A model generated the notes under the pieces. The model had not been told where the DNA came from and made no database searches. It was given only the letters and a program-made list of their open reading frames with translations. Shown one piece after another: positions 45,208 to 55,017 of a stretch of DNA of 64,000 nt (the first letter of the stretch is position 1; each line of letters begins with the position of its first letter). This stretch comes from Aquimarina sp. MAR_2010_214 (GTDB lineage: Bacteria; Bacteroidota; Bacteroidia; Flavobacteriales; Flavobacteriaceae). The DNA lies in contig NZ_PJMS01000001.1 in NCBI RefSeq assembly GCF_002846555.1, positions 1,674,001 through 1,738,000 of the forward strand, read 5' to 3'. The translations under genes and the position numbers were made by a program.

Positions 45208-45885
45208 TTAAAAAGCACAAAAACACGGTATTCTACCCCAAGTATACGATATTGTTATACCTGTAAATACATACCAGTCGTTGTTGTTTAAATTACCAAA
45301 TCCTGTTCCATACCTGTCATCAGGGTTACTGCCATCAAGGTTATCAGTAAATGTATATCGAGCACCTATTTCTGCTCCAAATACAAAGTTTCTTCCTAAT
45401 GTTTTTTTAATCCCTAAAACCATAGGGATTGCGAAACTCCATTTATCAGCATATGCGTCAATTTGATTATTCGCATCAACAGCTAATGCACCATAATTAA
45501 ATGTAGTGATTCCTGTATATAGATATGGGGTAAATTGGGATTCTCCGTCGTAAAGATACCAATCCCAGAAATTAAATTCCATTCCTAGCGATATTTCTTT
45601 TACAGAATTACTAAAACTTAATCCTCGTTGTTTTCTTCTGTCATCTCCTTTATCATCATTCGCATTGAGTTTGGCATATAAAAATGAAGCTCTGAAAGCA
45701 TGTCGTTTACTTCGGTTCCATTTTCCGATAGCCCCAAAAGCCGCATTGTTAGGTGAAATATAGTATGTGGATCCTATATCTCCTATATAGTTAGCTCCTC
45801 CAGCCATCAAACCTACTTCGTAAGTTTGTGATGCGATTGGTTGTAAAAAAAATACAACAATTATAAGTGATGCTAAGTATCTCAT
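45208..45885 (-). CDS. DUF6089-type outer-membrane beta-barrel protein
   Basis: 225 residues with a signal peptide (to about PIASQ). The opening YEVGLMAGGANYIGDIGSTYYISPN and the pattern of amphipathic strands fit the DUF6089 family, small barrels seen next to uppS-bamA in Bacteroidota. Function is unknown. It ends two bases before uppS and belongs to the envelope operon. Confidence 0.85.
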   Translation of the reverse strand: MRYLASLIIVVFFLQPIASQTYEVGLMAGGANYIGDIGSTYYISPNNAAFGAIGKWNRSKRHAFRASFLYAKLNANDDKGDDRRKQRGLSFSNSVKEISLGMEFNFWDWYLYDGESQFTPYLYTGITTFNYGALAVDANNQIDAYADKWSFAIPMVLGIKKTLGRNFVFGAEIGARYTFTDNLDGSNPDDRYGTGFGNLNNNDWYVFTGITISYTWGRIPCFCAF

Positions 45886-45984
45886 AGATTTTCAAAAGTT
45901 TGCAAATATAACAATTAACTTTAGTACACAAGAATTTGTGTAAAATAGTATGAATAAAAAACACTTTTTAGCACATTTTATTGT

Positions 45985-46869
45985 TCAATTGCGTTTATCT
46001 TCTCCCCAAAGCATCTTTTTACGTAATGTTTTTAGAAAGCTATCATCTTGCAGAACTACCATGTTAATTTTGAAAGGAGCTTTTTTAATTACTATTGTGG
46101 TTTCATTTGGTAAGGTATGTATTCTTGAGTCTAAAGAAACTAAATAAGTGTCTTCTCTTCCTGAGACTTGTAATTTAATTTCTTGTGTATCAGGGATAAC
46201 AAGAGGTCTTGCATTAAGGTTATGTGGGGCAATTGGTGTAAGGACCATGCTTTGAGCATCTGGCATCATTACTGGGCCACCACAACTTAACGAATACCCT
46301 GTAGAACCGGTAGGGGTAGAAACTATTAGGCCGTCTGCCCAATATGAGTTAAGGAATTCGTTATTAAGACTAGTATGAACAGTAATCATAGAAGTTGTAT
46401 TTCTTCGGCTTACGGCGATCTCATTCATTGCAAAATTTAACACCCCAAATTCTTCAGTTGCTGGTAAAGTTTCTATGGTTACCAGACTTCTTGAGGAGAT
46501 ATAAAACTTTTTGTCCAAAATTAGTGCAATAGTATCTTTAATTTCTTCTTTTTGAATGGTTGCCAAAAAACCTAGTCTTCCGGTATTGATACCTGCAATA
46601 GGTATTCCTAGGTCTCTTACGTAGGTAACCGTTTTAAGGATAGTACCATCTCCTCCGATACTAAAAAAAAGATCATATGATGTGTCTAGTTCTTCAAAAG
46701 TGCTGAAATGAGAATATGTTTTATCTATTTCATCATGAAGATTTATTAATTCGAGAAAGTTTTTCTCAATTACTACTTCTACGCCATTTTTATCAAGAGT
46801 CTCTAATAGCTGTTGGATGTAGATTCCTGAATTTTTATGATAGAACTGGCCGTATATACCGATCTTCAT
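45985..46869 (-). CDS. nadK: NAD kinase
   Basis: 294 residues. Phosphorylates NAD to NADP. The GGDG motif (residues 72-75, SIGGDGTIL), AGINTGRLGFLA and the substrate-binding STPTGSTGYSLSCGGP are intact. It lies between the CBS-domain gene (40 bases upstream) and the DUF6089 gene (about 100 bases downstream) in the same direction. Confidence 0.95.
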   Translation of the reverse strand: MKIGIYGQFYHKNSGIYIQQLLETLDKNGVEVVIEKNFLELINLHDEIDKTYSHFSTFEELDTSYDLFFSIGGDGTILKTVTYVRDLGIPIAGINTGRLGFLATIQKEEIKDTIALILDKKFYISSRSLVTIETLPATEEFGVLNFAMNEIAVSRRNTTSMITVHTSLNNEFLNSYWADGLIVSTPTGSTGYSLSCGGPVMMPDAQSMVLTPIAPHNLNARPLVIPDTQEIKLQVSGREDTYLVSLDSRIHTLPNETTIVIKKAPFKINMVVLQDDSFLKTLRKKMLWGEDKRN

Positions 46870-46909
46870 TATAATTTGATTTGTGTTAGTATTGAGTTAG
46901 GGAAATACT

Positions 46910-47566
46910 TTAAATATTAAGGTATTTTGCCAAATATTGGGATCTTTCCTTAAGATTTGTTAAAAATGTATCTTCCTGATGTTTTGAAACAATATTATAA
47001 CTATATCTCCTAAATGTTTGTACGATATTGTTAATGTCACTATCACTAATTTTTAGTGTTATCTGAGCAACATCATTTTCCATATTTGATATAAATAATC
47101 CCAATACTTTGGCATTATTTGATTCTACAATTTGAGAAATTTCACTAAAAGAATAATCCAGAATTCCTTTTTCTACGATCAAAATATTACCAGGCTCACT
47201 AAGAAATGGAGTTTCGTTAAAAAGGTTGATGATATCGCCAAGTTCAAAAAAACCTAAATAACTATTGTTGTCATCGAGTACTGGCATAATATTAGAATTA
47301 TTCTGTGCAAAAGATTCTAGAATATCGAGCCAGTTATCATTCTCTCTTACATAAAATCCTTCAAGGGCATATTGATATGTGTCGAGAGTTTTGTCGGTTT
47401 CAAAACATCGGATATCTGCTTCAGAGATGCATCCTAAATATATATTCTGTTTTATAACTGGGAAATGAGTATAGGTAAGTTCATTGAATAATAATTGAGC
47501 CTCTGTTACTTTGATAGATACATCAAGAGGTTCTATTTCATTAACTATGTATAAATTCGTCTTCAT
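46910..47566 (-). CDS. CBS domain-containing protein
   Basis: 218 residues. The first ~130 hold a pair of CBS motifs (LTYTHFPVIKQNIYLGCISEADI; NNSNIMPVLDDNNSYLGFFEL), which usually bind adenine nucleotides. The remainder, with VLGLFISNMENDVAQITLKI, resembles an ACT-like regulatory fold. It opens the minus-strand cluster with nadK. The substrate or partner is unknown; adenylate sensing linked to NAD kinase is an inference from order. Confidence 0.85.
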   Translation of the reverse strand: MKTNLYIVNEIEPLDVSIKVTEAQLLFNELTYTHFPVIKQNIYLGCISEADIRCFETDKTLDTYQYALEGFYVRENDNWLDILESFAQNNSNIMPVLDDNNSYLGFFELGDIINLFNETPFLSEPGNILIVEKGILDYSFSEISQIVESNNAKVLGLFISNMENDVAQITLKISDSDINNIVQTFRRYSYNIVSKHQEDTFLTNLKERSQYLAKYLNI

Positions 47567-47632
47567 AATTTTTAGGGGGCTATATTATGCAAAATAATCA
47601 AAAAATATACAATCAAGGCGTTCTCAACTTTG

Positions 47633-47640
47633 TATTTTTG
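47633..47640 (+). promoter_or_regulatory. Putative -7 box before pdxJ
   Basis: TATTTTTG, 27 bases before the pdxJ start codon, matches the Bacteroidota -7 consensus. No TTG is at the usual upstream distance. Confidence 0.4.
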
Positions 47641-47667
47641 CTTTTTTAGTAAAAGACATCAAAAACT

Positions 47668-48381
47668 ATGACAAAGTTAAGTGTTAACATTAATAAAATT
47701 GCAACTTTACGTAATTCAAGAGGAGGAAACACTCCTGATTTGATACAAGTAGCTACCGATATTCAGCGTTTTGGAGGAGAAGGAATTACAATACACCCAA
47801 GGCCAGATGAGAGGCATATACGATATCAGGACGCGTATGATCTGAAACCAATTGTAACTACAGAGTATAATATAGAAGGAAACCCGATTCCAAAGTTTAT
47901 AGAGTTAGTATTAGCTATTAAACCAACACAAGTTACTTTGGTTCCTGATGCAGAGGATGCGATAACAAGTAATGCAGGTTGGGATACAAAAAAACACGAG
48001 GTTTTTTTGAAAGAAGTAATATCTGAGTTTAATCGTAATGGTATTAGAACCTCGATATTTGTGGATCCTGTTTCTGAGATGATAGAAGGTGCTGCAATTA
48101 CGGGAGCAGATAGAATTGAGCTGTATACTGAAGAGTTTGCTTCAGAATACACAAAAGGAAATTTGAAAGCGATACAACCCTATTCAGCTTGTGCTCAGCA
48201 AGCAATAGACCTTGGGATTGGAGTAAATGCAGGTCATGACCTCTCTTTGGATAATATTAAGTTTTTTAAAGAAAATATCCCTGGACTTCTTGAGGTTTCT
48301 ATTGGTCACGCTTTAATAAGTGAATCTATATATCTGGGATTAGAGAATGTAGTTAATATGTATTTGCACCGACTAAAATAG
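47668..48381 (+). CDS. pdxJ: Pyridoxine 5'-phosphate synthase
   Basis: 237 residues, normal length. Condenses 1-deoxyxylulose 5-phosphate with an amino-ketone phosphate to give pyridoxine 5'-phosphate in the deoxyxylulose-dependent B6 pathway. Typical blocks: LSVNINKIATLRNSRGGNTPD at the N-terminus, GITIHPRPDERHI and VNAGHDLSLDNI. It is divergent from the CBS gene and precedes an alpha/beta hydrolase gene by nine bases. Confidence 0.96.
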   Translation: MTKLSVNINKIATLRNSRGGNTPDLIQVATDIQRFGGEGITIHPRPDERHIRYQDAYDLKPIVTTEYNIEGNPIPKFIELVLAIKPTQVTLVPDAEDAITSNAGWDTKKHEVFLKEVISEFNRNGIRTSIFVDPVSEMIEGAAITGADRIELYTEEFASEYTKGNLKAIQPYSACAQQAIDLGIGVNAGHDLSLDNIKFFKENIPGLLEVSIGHALISESIYLGLENVVNMYLHRLK

Positions 48382-48390
48382 ATTGGAGAT

Positions 48391-49158
48391 ATGAAGCTAC
48401 ATGCAAATGTTTTTGGTGAAGGACAACCTTTTATAATCCTTCATGGGTTTTTAGGAATGGGAGATAATTGGAAAACACTTGGAAAAAAAATCTCTGGACA
48501 AGGGTTTCAGGTTCATTTGATAGATCAACGTAACCATGGAAGAAGTCCTCATAGTAATGAGTTTAGTTATGATATACTTGCAGATGATTTAGCAACATAT
48601 TGTGAAGAACATCATTTGCAAAACTGTAATGTTTTGGGGCATTCTATGGGAGGGAAAACGGTAATGCTTTTTGCGTCAAAATATCCTGATTTGATTGATC
48701 GTCTAATTATAGCCGATATAGGACCAAAATATTATCCATTACACCACCAGGATATTTTGGATGGATTAAGTGCTTTAGATTTTGAGATTTTAAAATCAAG
48801 AGGAGAAGTGGATCAAGAGTTAAGTGCGTATGTGCCTGATGCAGGAGTAAGAATGTTTCTTCTTAAAAATTTGTATTGGAAAGATAAAGGAGTTCTCGGA
48901 TTGCGAACGAATTTAAAAGTATTAATTGAAAATGCACATGAAATTGGAGTAGAACTTTCAGAACAATATAGTTATTCTGGACACACTCTTTTTCTTAAAG
49001 GAGAGAGGTCTAATTATATTTTAGAAGAAGATGAAGCTAGGATAAGAAAACAATTTCCTAATTCGATAATTGGGGAAATTTCAAACTCTGGTCATTGGTT
49101 GCATGCTGAAAACCCAACGGATTTTTTGGAAGAAGTGTTAGAATTTATCAAAAAATAG
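48391..49158 (+). CDS. Alpha/beta fold hydrolase (YbfF-like)
   Basis: 255 residues. The nucleophile elbow GHSMGGKT, the oxyanion strand ILHGFLGMGDNWKTLG, and the C-terminal His in NSGHWLHAENP form an intact catalytic set. The opening resembles the YbfF esterase group. Substrate unknown. It lies nine bases after pdxJ and may be co-transcribed. Confidence 0.88.
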   Translation: MKLHANVFGEGQPFIILHGFLGMGDNWKTLGKKISGQGFQVHLIDQRNHGRSPHSNEFSYDILADDLATYCEEHHLQNCNVLGHSMGGKTVMLFASKYPDLIDRLIIADIGPKYYPLHHQDILDGLSALDFEILKSRGEVDQELSAYVPDAGVRMFLLKNLYWKDKGVLGLRTNLKVLIENAHEIGVELSEQYSYSGHTLFLKGERSNYILEEDEARIRKQFPNSIIGEISNSGHWLHAENPTDFLEEVLEFIKK

Positions 49159-49440
49159 ATAAAAAATGCTATGTATGCATAATATTTTGATGATTTCGTT
49201 GGATAATTAGTATTTTCTATTAAATTTGGAAAATCAAATTTTAATATAGAACTTATCTAAACTTTTTGTTTACCTGCAAATTTTACATTTTGGCCCCTAA
49301 AATTTTGTGTCTTTACCATAATATATCTTGGTAATGCTCTAAAGAAACTTTTTATTCTAGATTAACTGCCAAAATTTTGTACTCACAAGCAAAAAAGTAG
49401 ACAAGTTCATTCTAAACATAACAAACAATACTAATTAATT

Positions 49441-50694
49441 ATGAGAAAACTTTTATTATTTATTCTGTTCGTCTCGGTAACTTTGGTTACGTATGCAGGC
49501 GGATATAGAGTTAGTGTGCAAGGACAAAGGGCGATTGCTATGGGACATACGGGAGTAGCTGTGATAAATAGTGCTGAGTTGGTGTTCTTTAATCCTGCAG
49601 GTCTTGTATACTTAGAAAATAAATTAAACGTAAGTGTTGGTGTAAGTGGTATTTTTACAGATGTAATATATCAAAATAAAGAATTTGGTACTTCTTCAGA
49701 AACGGATAGTTCTGTGGGAACTCCTCTTAATTTATATGGATCTTATAAGGTAAATGACTGGATGTCTATTGGTTTAGGGGTGTATACTCCATTTGGTAGT
49801 CAGGTAGAATGGCCGACAAATTGGGCAGGTTCTCATTTGGTGAATAATATTGAATTAGCAGCAATCTACATACAGCCGGTAGTTTCATTTAAGATTTCTG
49901 ATCATTTTAGTATTGGAGGAGGGCCTATTTATGTTACAGGTTCTGTGAACTTTAATCGTAATGCCGGTAGAGCAACAACCGATCTAGAGGGTAATCGTTC
50001 TAATATTACGGTTGATGATTCTGGGGTTACCAATTGGGGATGGAGTATAGGTGCTATGTTTAATCCTACCGAAGACTTTCATGTAGGATTTAGTTATCGT
50101 AGTGAGATTATTATGGAAGTCGAAGGAGGAGAGGCTACTTTTACTAATTTCCCAGATACGACAAGGCCAGGAGTGCCAGCAAACGGAACTACTACTTTTA
50201 ATGCAGAGTTACCGTTACCAGCAGAGCTAACCGTAGGGCTTTCATATGAGTATAAGAAATGGGTATTTGCATTTGATTATAATAGGCAATTCTGGGAGGT
50301 GTATGAATCATTGGATCTTACTTTTGGTAACGGTTCTAGTTCAGTAAACCCGCGTAATTATAAAAATTCTTCAGTATATCGACTTGGATTACAGTATCAG
50401 GCAACTGATAAAATTACTTTGCGAGCAGGGTATTATCGTGATGAAACTCCTGTGCAACCAGGGTATTTTGCTCCAGAAACTCCTCGTAATGACTCTGATG
50501 GATTTACTGGTGGTTTAAGTTTTGCCGTAACACCTAAGTTAGCTATTGATGCTTCGTTCTTTTATTTGAGATTTGAAGAGGTAGATGCTTCTTATGATTT
50601 TGGTACAAACTCAACCGGTGGTACAGAATCTTTTGGAGGAACATATAAATCCAGCGCATTTGCTCCTGGACTTGGTTTAACTTATAAAATGTAA
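49441..50694 (+). CDS. OmpP1/FadL family outer-membrane transporter
   Basis: 417 residues with a signal peptide, followed by GGYRVSVQGQRAIAMGHTGVA, the family opening in which the N-terminal hatch plugs the barrel. NPAGLVYLENKLNVSVGVSG and later strands such as LGLTYKM at the end support a 14-strand barrel. FadL proteins import long-chain fatty acids or other hydrophobic molecules. It is followed after five bases by an SGNH lipoprotein, which may release or trim acyl substrates for it (inference). Confidence 0.9.
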   Translation: MRKLLLFILFVSVTLVTYAGGYRVSVQGQRAIAMGHTGVAVINSAELVFFNPAGLVYLENKLNVSVGVSGIFTDVIYQNKEFGTSSETDSSVGTPLNLYGSYKVNDWMSIGLGVYTPFGSQVEWPTNWAGSHLVNNIELAAIYIQPVVSFKISDHFSIGGGPIYVTGSVNFNRNAGRATTDLEGNRSNITVDDSGVTNWGWSIGAMFNPTEDFHVGFSYRSEIIMEVEGGEATFTNFPDTTRPGVPANGTTTFNAELPLPAELTVGLSYEYKKWVFAFDYNRQFWEVYESLDLTFGNGSSSVNPRNYKNSSVYRLGLQYQATDKITLRAGYYRDETPVQPGYFAPETPRNDSDGFTGGLSFAVTPKLAIDASFFYLRFEEVDASYDFGTNSTGGTESFGGTYKSSAFAPGLGLTYKM

Positions 50695-50699
50695 TAAAG

Positions 50700-52289
50700 A
50701 TGATGAGGAAAAATATAAAATATTTAGCAATTCTGGCATTAGGAATAATAGCATGTGAACCAGAGTTTGATAATCCGATTGATGAAGCAGGAACGTATAC
50801 GAGTGGAGAGGCTGATTTTAGTAATTATGTAGCATTAGGGAACTCGCTTACAGCTGGTTTTGCAGATGGAGCATTGTATATAACTGGGCAAGAAAATTCA
50901 TACCCTAATATATTATCTAAGCAATTTGCATTTGCAGGTGGTGGTGATTTTACACAGCCGTTAATGGCAGATAATGTAGGAGGGTTTAGTAATGACCCGG
51001 TTACCTTTCCTCCAAGATTTGTGTTGGTGTTTGATGCAGATGGTAAACCAGTAGGGCCGAAAACATATACAGGAGCAGCACCTTCAACTGATTTTACCAA
51101 TAGCCTTGGTAGTTCCTTTAATAATATGGGAGTTCCTGGAGCTAAAAGTTTTCATTTAGCCGCGTCAGGATATGGAAATGTAGCTGGGGTAGCGGGTGGT
51201 TTGGCAAATCCTTATTATGCTAGATTTGCTTCTTCTGCAACAGCAAATGTGATAGGAGATGCTGTAGCTAAAGACCCAACCTTCTTTAGTTTGTGGATCG
51301 GAAACAATGATATTCTTAGCTATGCTACTTCTGGTGGTGTAGGAGCAGATAATAATGCGGTGCCTAATCTTGATCCATCTACATATGGTTCTAATGATAT
51401 TACAAATACTACTGTATTTGCAGGTATTTATAGTCAATTAATTGATGCGCTTACTGCAAAAGGAGCTAAAGGAGTGGTGTTAAACTTGCCTAGTGTAACT
51501 TCTATACCGTTTTTTACAACGGTTCCTTATGCGCCATTAAGTCCTTTGAATCCAGATTTTGGACCACAAATACCTACGCTTAATGCAACCTATGCGGGGT
51601 TAAATCTTGCGTTTGCAGGTATTGGTGTTCCAGAAAGAGCGATAGAGTTTTCTACTACCGGAGCAAGTGCTGTGGTAATTAAAGATAAATCGCTTGATGA
51701 TAAAACAGTACAATTGACTGCGGCTTTGACTCCTACATTTGGAGCATTAAAAGCAGCTCTTTTTGGAGCGCAGTACGGTCAGGCAAGACAAGCTACTGCA
51801 GATGATTTGTTAGTGCTTACCAGTTCAAGTATTATTGGAAAACTTAATGAAGCCAGGTTTGCAGAATTAGTTGGTTTAGGTTTGTCTCAGGAAGAAGCAG
51901 GGCAATTATCGGTTAATGGTGTTAGTTTTCCTTTAGAAGATAAATATGTGTTAGTGCCTGCAGAACAAACGGCTATAGAAAATGCTCGTACAGGATTTAA
52001 TGCTACTATTGCAGGTCTTGCTACCGCCAAAGGATTAGCGTTTTATGATGCGGCAGCCGATTTGGCACAAGCAGCAAATGGAGGTATTCCTATTGATGGA
52101 GGAGCGATTACATCAGAATTTGTTAGTGGTGGAGGATTCTCATTAGATGGGGTGCACCCAACACCAAGAGCTCATGCTTTGATAACCAATGGAGTGTTGA
52201 ATGCTATTAAGGCTACTTATAAAGCTAATTTGCCAAGGGTTAATCCTGCAGATTATGGTACGGTTACCTTAAGCAATGATGTTAACTAA
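50700..52289 (+). CDS. SGNH/GDSL-type lipolytic lipoprotein
   Basis: 529 residues. Lipoprotein signal (GIIAC, Cys19), then SGNH blocks: ALGNSLTAGF (nucleophile Ser49), a central GNND (LWIGNNDILS), and near the C-terminus DGVHPTPRAHALI with the catalytic Asp and His. The protein is longer than a minimal SGNH hydrolase, with a large insert between the second and last blocks. Probably an outer-membrane-anchored esterase or lipase. It pairs with the FadL-type gene just upstream. Confidence 0.88.
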   Translation: MMRKNIKYLAILALGIIACEPEFDNPIDEAGTYTSGEADFSNYVALGNSLTAGFADGALYITGQENSYPNILSKQFAFAGGGDFTQPLMADNVGGFSNDPVTFPPRFVLVFDADGKPVGPKTYTGAAPSTDFTNSLGSSFNNMGVPGAKSFHLAASGYGNVAGVAGGLANPYYARFASSATANVIGDAVAKDPTFFSLWIGNNDILSYATSGGVGADNNAVPNLDPSTYGSNDITNTTVFAGIYSQLIDALTAKGAKGVVLNLPSVTSIPFFTTVPYAPLSPLNPDFGPQIPTLNATYAGLNLAFAGIGVPERAIEFSTTGASAVVIKDKSLDDKTVQLTAALTPTFGALKAALFGAQYGQARQATADDLLVLTSSSIIGKLNEARFAELVGLGLSQEEAGQLSVNGVSFPLEDKYVLVPAEQTAIENARTGFNATIAGLATAKGLAFYDAAADLAQAANGGIPIDGGAITSEFVSGGGFSLDGVHPTPRAHALITNGVLNAIKATYKANLPRVNPADYGTVTLSNDVN

Positions 52290-52315
52290 GAAAATATACT
52301 AAACAATGTTTAGAT

Positions 52316-52349
52316 AAAAAGCCTGCTGTTTTTTCAGCAGGCTTTTTTT
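52316..52349 (+). terminator. Rho-independent terminator after the SGNH gene
   Basis: AAAAAGCCTGCTG and CAGCAGGC pair around a six-T loop and run into seven Ts. The stem is identical to that at 6501. Confidence 0.85.
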
Positions 52350-52379
52350 ATTGAATAAGATAAAGTTTATATTTGAGGT

Positions 52380-52727
52380 ATGAATTTTTTACTTAAACTT
52401 ATTTTAAGTGCTTTAGCGGTGCTTATTTTGGCTAAAATCCTCCCAGGAGTAGGAGTTGATAATTATGTTAGTGCATTAATAGTTGCCGTCGTTTTGGCAA
52501 TTTTAAATACCATTGTAAAACCCTTGTTGATTATTTTAACACTGCCGGCTACAATAGTTACTCTAGGATTGTTTCTTTTGGTTATTAATGCAGCAATTAT
52601 TTTATTGGCAGATTATTTTATCGCAGGGTTTAGTGTAAATGGCTGGTTGTGGGCGCTGATCTTTAGTGTCTTATTATCTGTTTTTCAATCGATACTACAT
52701 TCTATTTTGAAGAAAGACAAAAATTAA
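52380..52727 (+). CDS. Four-TM holin-like (PF04020-type) membrane protein
   Basis: 115 residues, almost wholly hydrophobic with four helices (LLKLILSALAVLILAKIL; ALIVAVVLAILNTIVKPLLI; PATIVTLGLFLLVINAAII; LWALIFSVLLSVFQSIL). The NTIVKPLLIILTLPATIVTLGLF block is diagnostic of the four-TM holin superfamily. Despite the name these are chromosomal proteins without phage context; none is present here. Role unknown. Confidence 0.85.
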   Translation: MNFLLKLILSALAVLILAKILPGVGVDNYVSALIVAVVLAILNTIVKPLLIILTLPATIVTLGLFLLVINAAIILLADYFIAGFSVNGWLWALIFSVLLSVFQSILHSILKKDKN

Positions 52728-52761
52728 TGTAACGCTTACTGTTTTTCAAGGAGTTAAAAAT

Positions 52762-52791
52762 TTGTTGTGATGTAAAAAAGTATTACTTTTG
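52762..52791 (+). promoter_or_regulatory. Promoter of the trigger factor gene
   Basis: TTG at 52762-52764 and TACTTTTG at 52784-52791 with a 19-base spacer match the Bacteroidota consensus. The start codon is 32 bases downstream. Confidence 0.6.
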
Positions 52792-52823
52792 CAAGCCAAT
52801 TTTTAGTAGTAAACGTAGAGATA

Positions 52824-54146
52824 ATGAATATTTCAAAAGAGCAATTAGACGAATTGAATGCAGTGGTAACCGTAGATATCGCTAAAGAAGATTATAGAGA
52901 TAAGGTTGAGAAAATCCTTAGTGATTACCGTAAAAATGCTAACATTCCTGGTTTTAGAAAAGGTCACGTTCCTATGGGGCTTGTTAAAAAACAATACGGA
53001 AAAGCAGTTTTGGTAGATGAGGTGAATAAACTGTTACAAGATGCATTAAATAAGTATCTCACTGAAGAGAAGTTGGATGTGTTAGGAAATCCTTTACCTA
53101 AGGAACAGGAAAATTTTGACTGGGATACTGATAATTATTCTTTCGAATTCGAACTTGGGTTAGCTCCAAAATTTGAAGTGAAGCTTAATGGTAAAAAAGC
53201 AATTACTCACTACAAAATTGTAGCAAACGATGAGATGGTTGACAACCAAATCAAAACTATCCAAAAACAATATGGTAAACTTATATCTAAAGATACTGTA
53301 GAAAAAGATGATTTGGTAGCTGGTTCTTTTGTTAATGAAGAAAAAGAAATTGATAATGCATTTACTGTCTCTTTAGATAAAATTAAAGGTAAAAAGAATC
53401 TTGATAAATTTGTAGGAGCAAAGGTAGGTGATGTTATCAAGTTAAAGACAAAAGGATTGTTTGCTGATGATCATGATTTGATAAGTGCTTTAAAAATAGG
53501 CAATGATGAAGCAAACGACTTAAATATAGAAGTAACTTTTACAGTTTCAGAAATAAATACTCAGGAGTTAGCAGATTTGGATCAGGAGTTATTTGATAAA
53601 CTATATGGAGCCGGTGTTATAAAATCGGTTACTGATTTGAAAGAAAAAATAAAGGAAGATGCCGAACGTCAATTCGAGCAACAATCAGAACAGCGATTGC
53701 TTAATGATATTACGGAAAATGTTTTAGAGAATACTAAATTTGATCTTCCTAATGAGTTTTTGCAGAAATGGATTAGAACAACCGGTGAGCAACCTTTGAC
53801 AGAAGATGAAGCAAAGGATGAGTTTGAAAAAAGTGAAAAAGGCTTACGTTATCAATTGATCGAAGGTAAAATAATAAATGATAATAACCTTCAGGTAACT
53901 TTTGATGAATTGAAAGATTTTGCAAAAGATTTGATTAAAGGTCAGATGGCTCAGTTTGGACAAAATTCTCCAGAAGATAAAGAGCTAGAGGATATCGCAG
54001 CAAGAATATTATCAAATCAAGAAGAGGTTAAAAGAATCTCTGAGCAATTGATGAGTAAAAAGCTGCTTAATTATTATAAAGAAAACGCAAAGCTAAAGAT
54101 TAAAGAGGTTAGCTTTGATGAATTCATAAAAGAAGTTTACAAATAA
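52824..54146 (+). CDS. tig: Trigger factor
   Basis: 440 residues. A ribosome-associated chaperone. The N-terminal domain carries the ribosome-binding IPGFRKGHVPMGLVKKQYG (about residues 39-57). The PPIase-like middle region (about 150-240) lacks a convincing catalytic signature, common in this phylum. The C-terminal helical arm domain follows. It precedes clpP and clpX, a conserved order in many bacteria, though a terminator separates it from clpP. Confidence 0.93.
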   Translation: MNISKEQLDELNAVVTVDIAKEDYRDKVEKILSDYRKNANIPGFRKGHVPMGLVKKQYGKAVLVDEVNKLLQDALNKYLTEEKLDVLGNPLPKEQENFDWDTDNYSFEFELGLAPKFEVKLNGKKAITHYKIVANDEMVDNQIKTIQKQYGKLISKDTVEKDDLVAGSFVNEEKEIDNAFTVSLDKIKGKKNLDKFVGAKVGDVIKLKTKGLFADDHDLISALKIGNDEANDLNIEVTFTVSEINTQELADLDQELFDKLYGAGVIKSVTDLKEKIKEDAERQFEQQSEQRLLNDITENVLENTKFDLPNEFLQKWIRTTGEQPLTEDEAKDEFEKSEKGLRYQLIEGKIINDNNLQVTFDELKDFAKDLIKGQMAQFGQNSPEDKELEDIAARILSNQEEVKRISEQLMSKKLLNYYKENAKLKIKEVSFDEFIKEVYK

Positions 54147-54185
54147 TTAATGTTGTAATTTACTAAGGAATTATACTTATATTTA

Positions 54186-54220
54186 GGGCGTTAAACTATC
54201 TTTAGGTTAACGCCCTTTTT
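54186..54220 (+). terminator. Rho-independent terminator after tig
   Basis: GGGCGTTAA (54186-54194) and TTAACGCCC (54207-54215) pair perfectly across a 12-base loop, followed by five Ts. clpP begins 28 bases later, so clpP would need its own promoter or readthrough. Confidence 0.8.
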
Positions 54221-54247
54221 ATCAATAAAAATTTCAGAAAAAGAAAT

Positions 54248-54922
54248 ATGGATTACGGAAAAGAATTCGAAAAATACGCTACAAAGCATCATGGTATTAA
54301 TAGCAACTATTATAACCAGATTGTTAGTAGTATGTATCCAACTGGGATGACTCCTAATATCATAGAAGAACGTCAAATGAATATTGCTATTTTTGATGTT
54401 TTCTCGAGGTTAATGATGGATCGTATTATATTTTTAGGAACCGGGATTAATGATCAGGTGGCTAATATTGTTCAGGCTCAATTATTATTTCTCGAAAGTG
54501 TAGATTCTTCTAAAGATATTCAGATTTATATTAATTCTCCGGGAGGAAGTGTCTATGCAGGTCTTGGTATTTATGATACAATGCAATTTATCAAACCAGA
54601 TGTTGCTACTATATGTACTGGTATGGCTGCATCTATGGGAGCTGTATTATTATGTGCTGGACAAAAAGGAAAACGTTCTGGATTACCTCATAGTCGCGTA
54701 ATGATTCATCAGCCATTAGGTGGTGCTCAAGGACAAGCAAGTGATATAGAAATTACTGCACGTGAGATTTTGATATTAAAAGAAGAATTATATAAAATTA
54801 TTGCCAAACACTCCGGACAAACCTACGATAAAGTATATGAGGATAGTGATAGAGATTATTGGATGAAAGCAGATAAGGCTCTAGAGTATGGAATGATTGA
54901 TGAGATTTTGACTAGAGAATGA
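54248..54922 (+). CDS. clpP: ATP-dependent Clp protease proteolytic subunit
   Basis: 224 residues. The catalytic Ser (GMAASMGA, Ser129) and His ([10 protein letters not shown], His154) are visible, as are [20 protein letters not shown] and the YMIDEIL-like end. The N-terminal extension of about 30 residues before the conserved core may be a propeptide removed after assembly. It lies upstream of clpX with 95 bases between. Confidence 0.96.
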   Translation: MDYGKEFEKYATKHHGINSNYYNQIVSSMYPTGMTPNIIEERQMNIAIFDVFSRLMMDRIIFLGTGINDQVANIVQAQLLFLESVDSSKDIQIYINSPGGSVYAGLGIYDTMQFIKPDVATICTGMAASMGAVLLCAGQKGKRSGLPHSRVMIHQPLGGAQGQASDIEITAREILILKEELYKIIAKHSGQTYDKVYEDSDRDYWMKADKALEYGMIDEILTRE

Positions 54923-55017
54923 TGTGGTTTTTCTTGTTATTAAGGGAATTTTCCCCTTATACTTGTATGCATATACGGAAACAAGAGAAGTTTTTATGAA
55001 AATGAAATTAAATAACT

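Noticed and set aside
52380..52727. Prophage signal from the holin-like gene
   Set aside because: The four-TM holin-like family is chromosomal and no phage structural, integrase or lysis genes are near.
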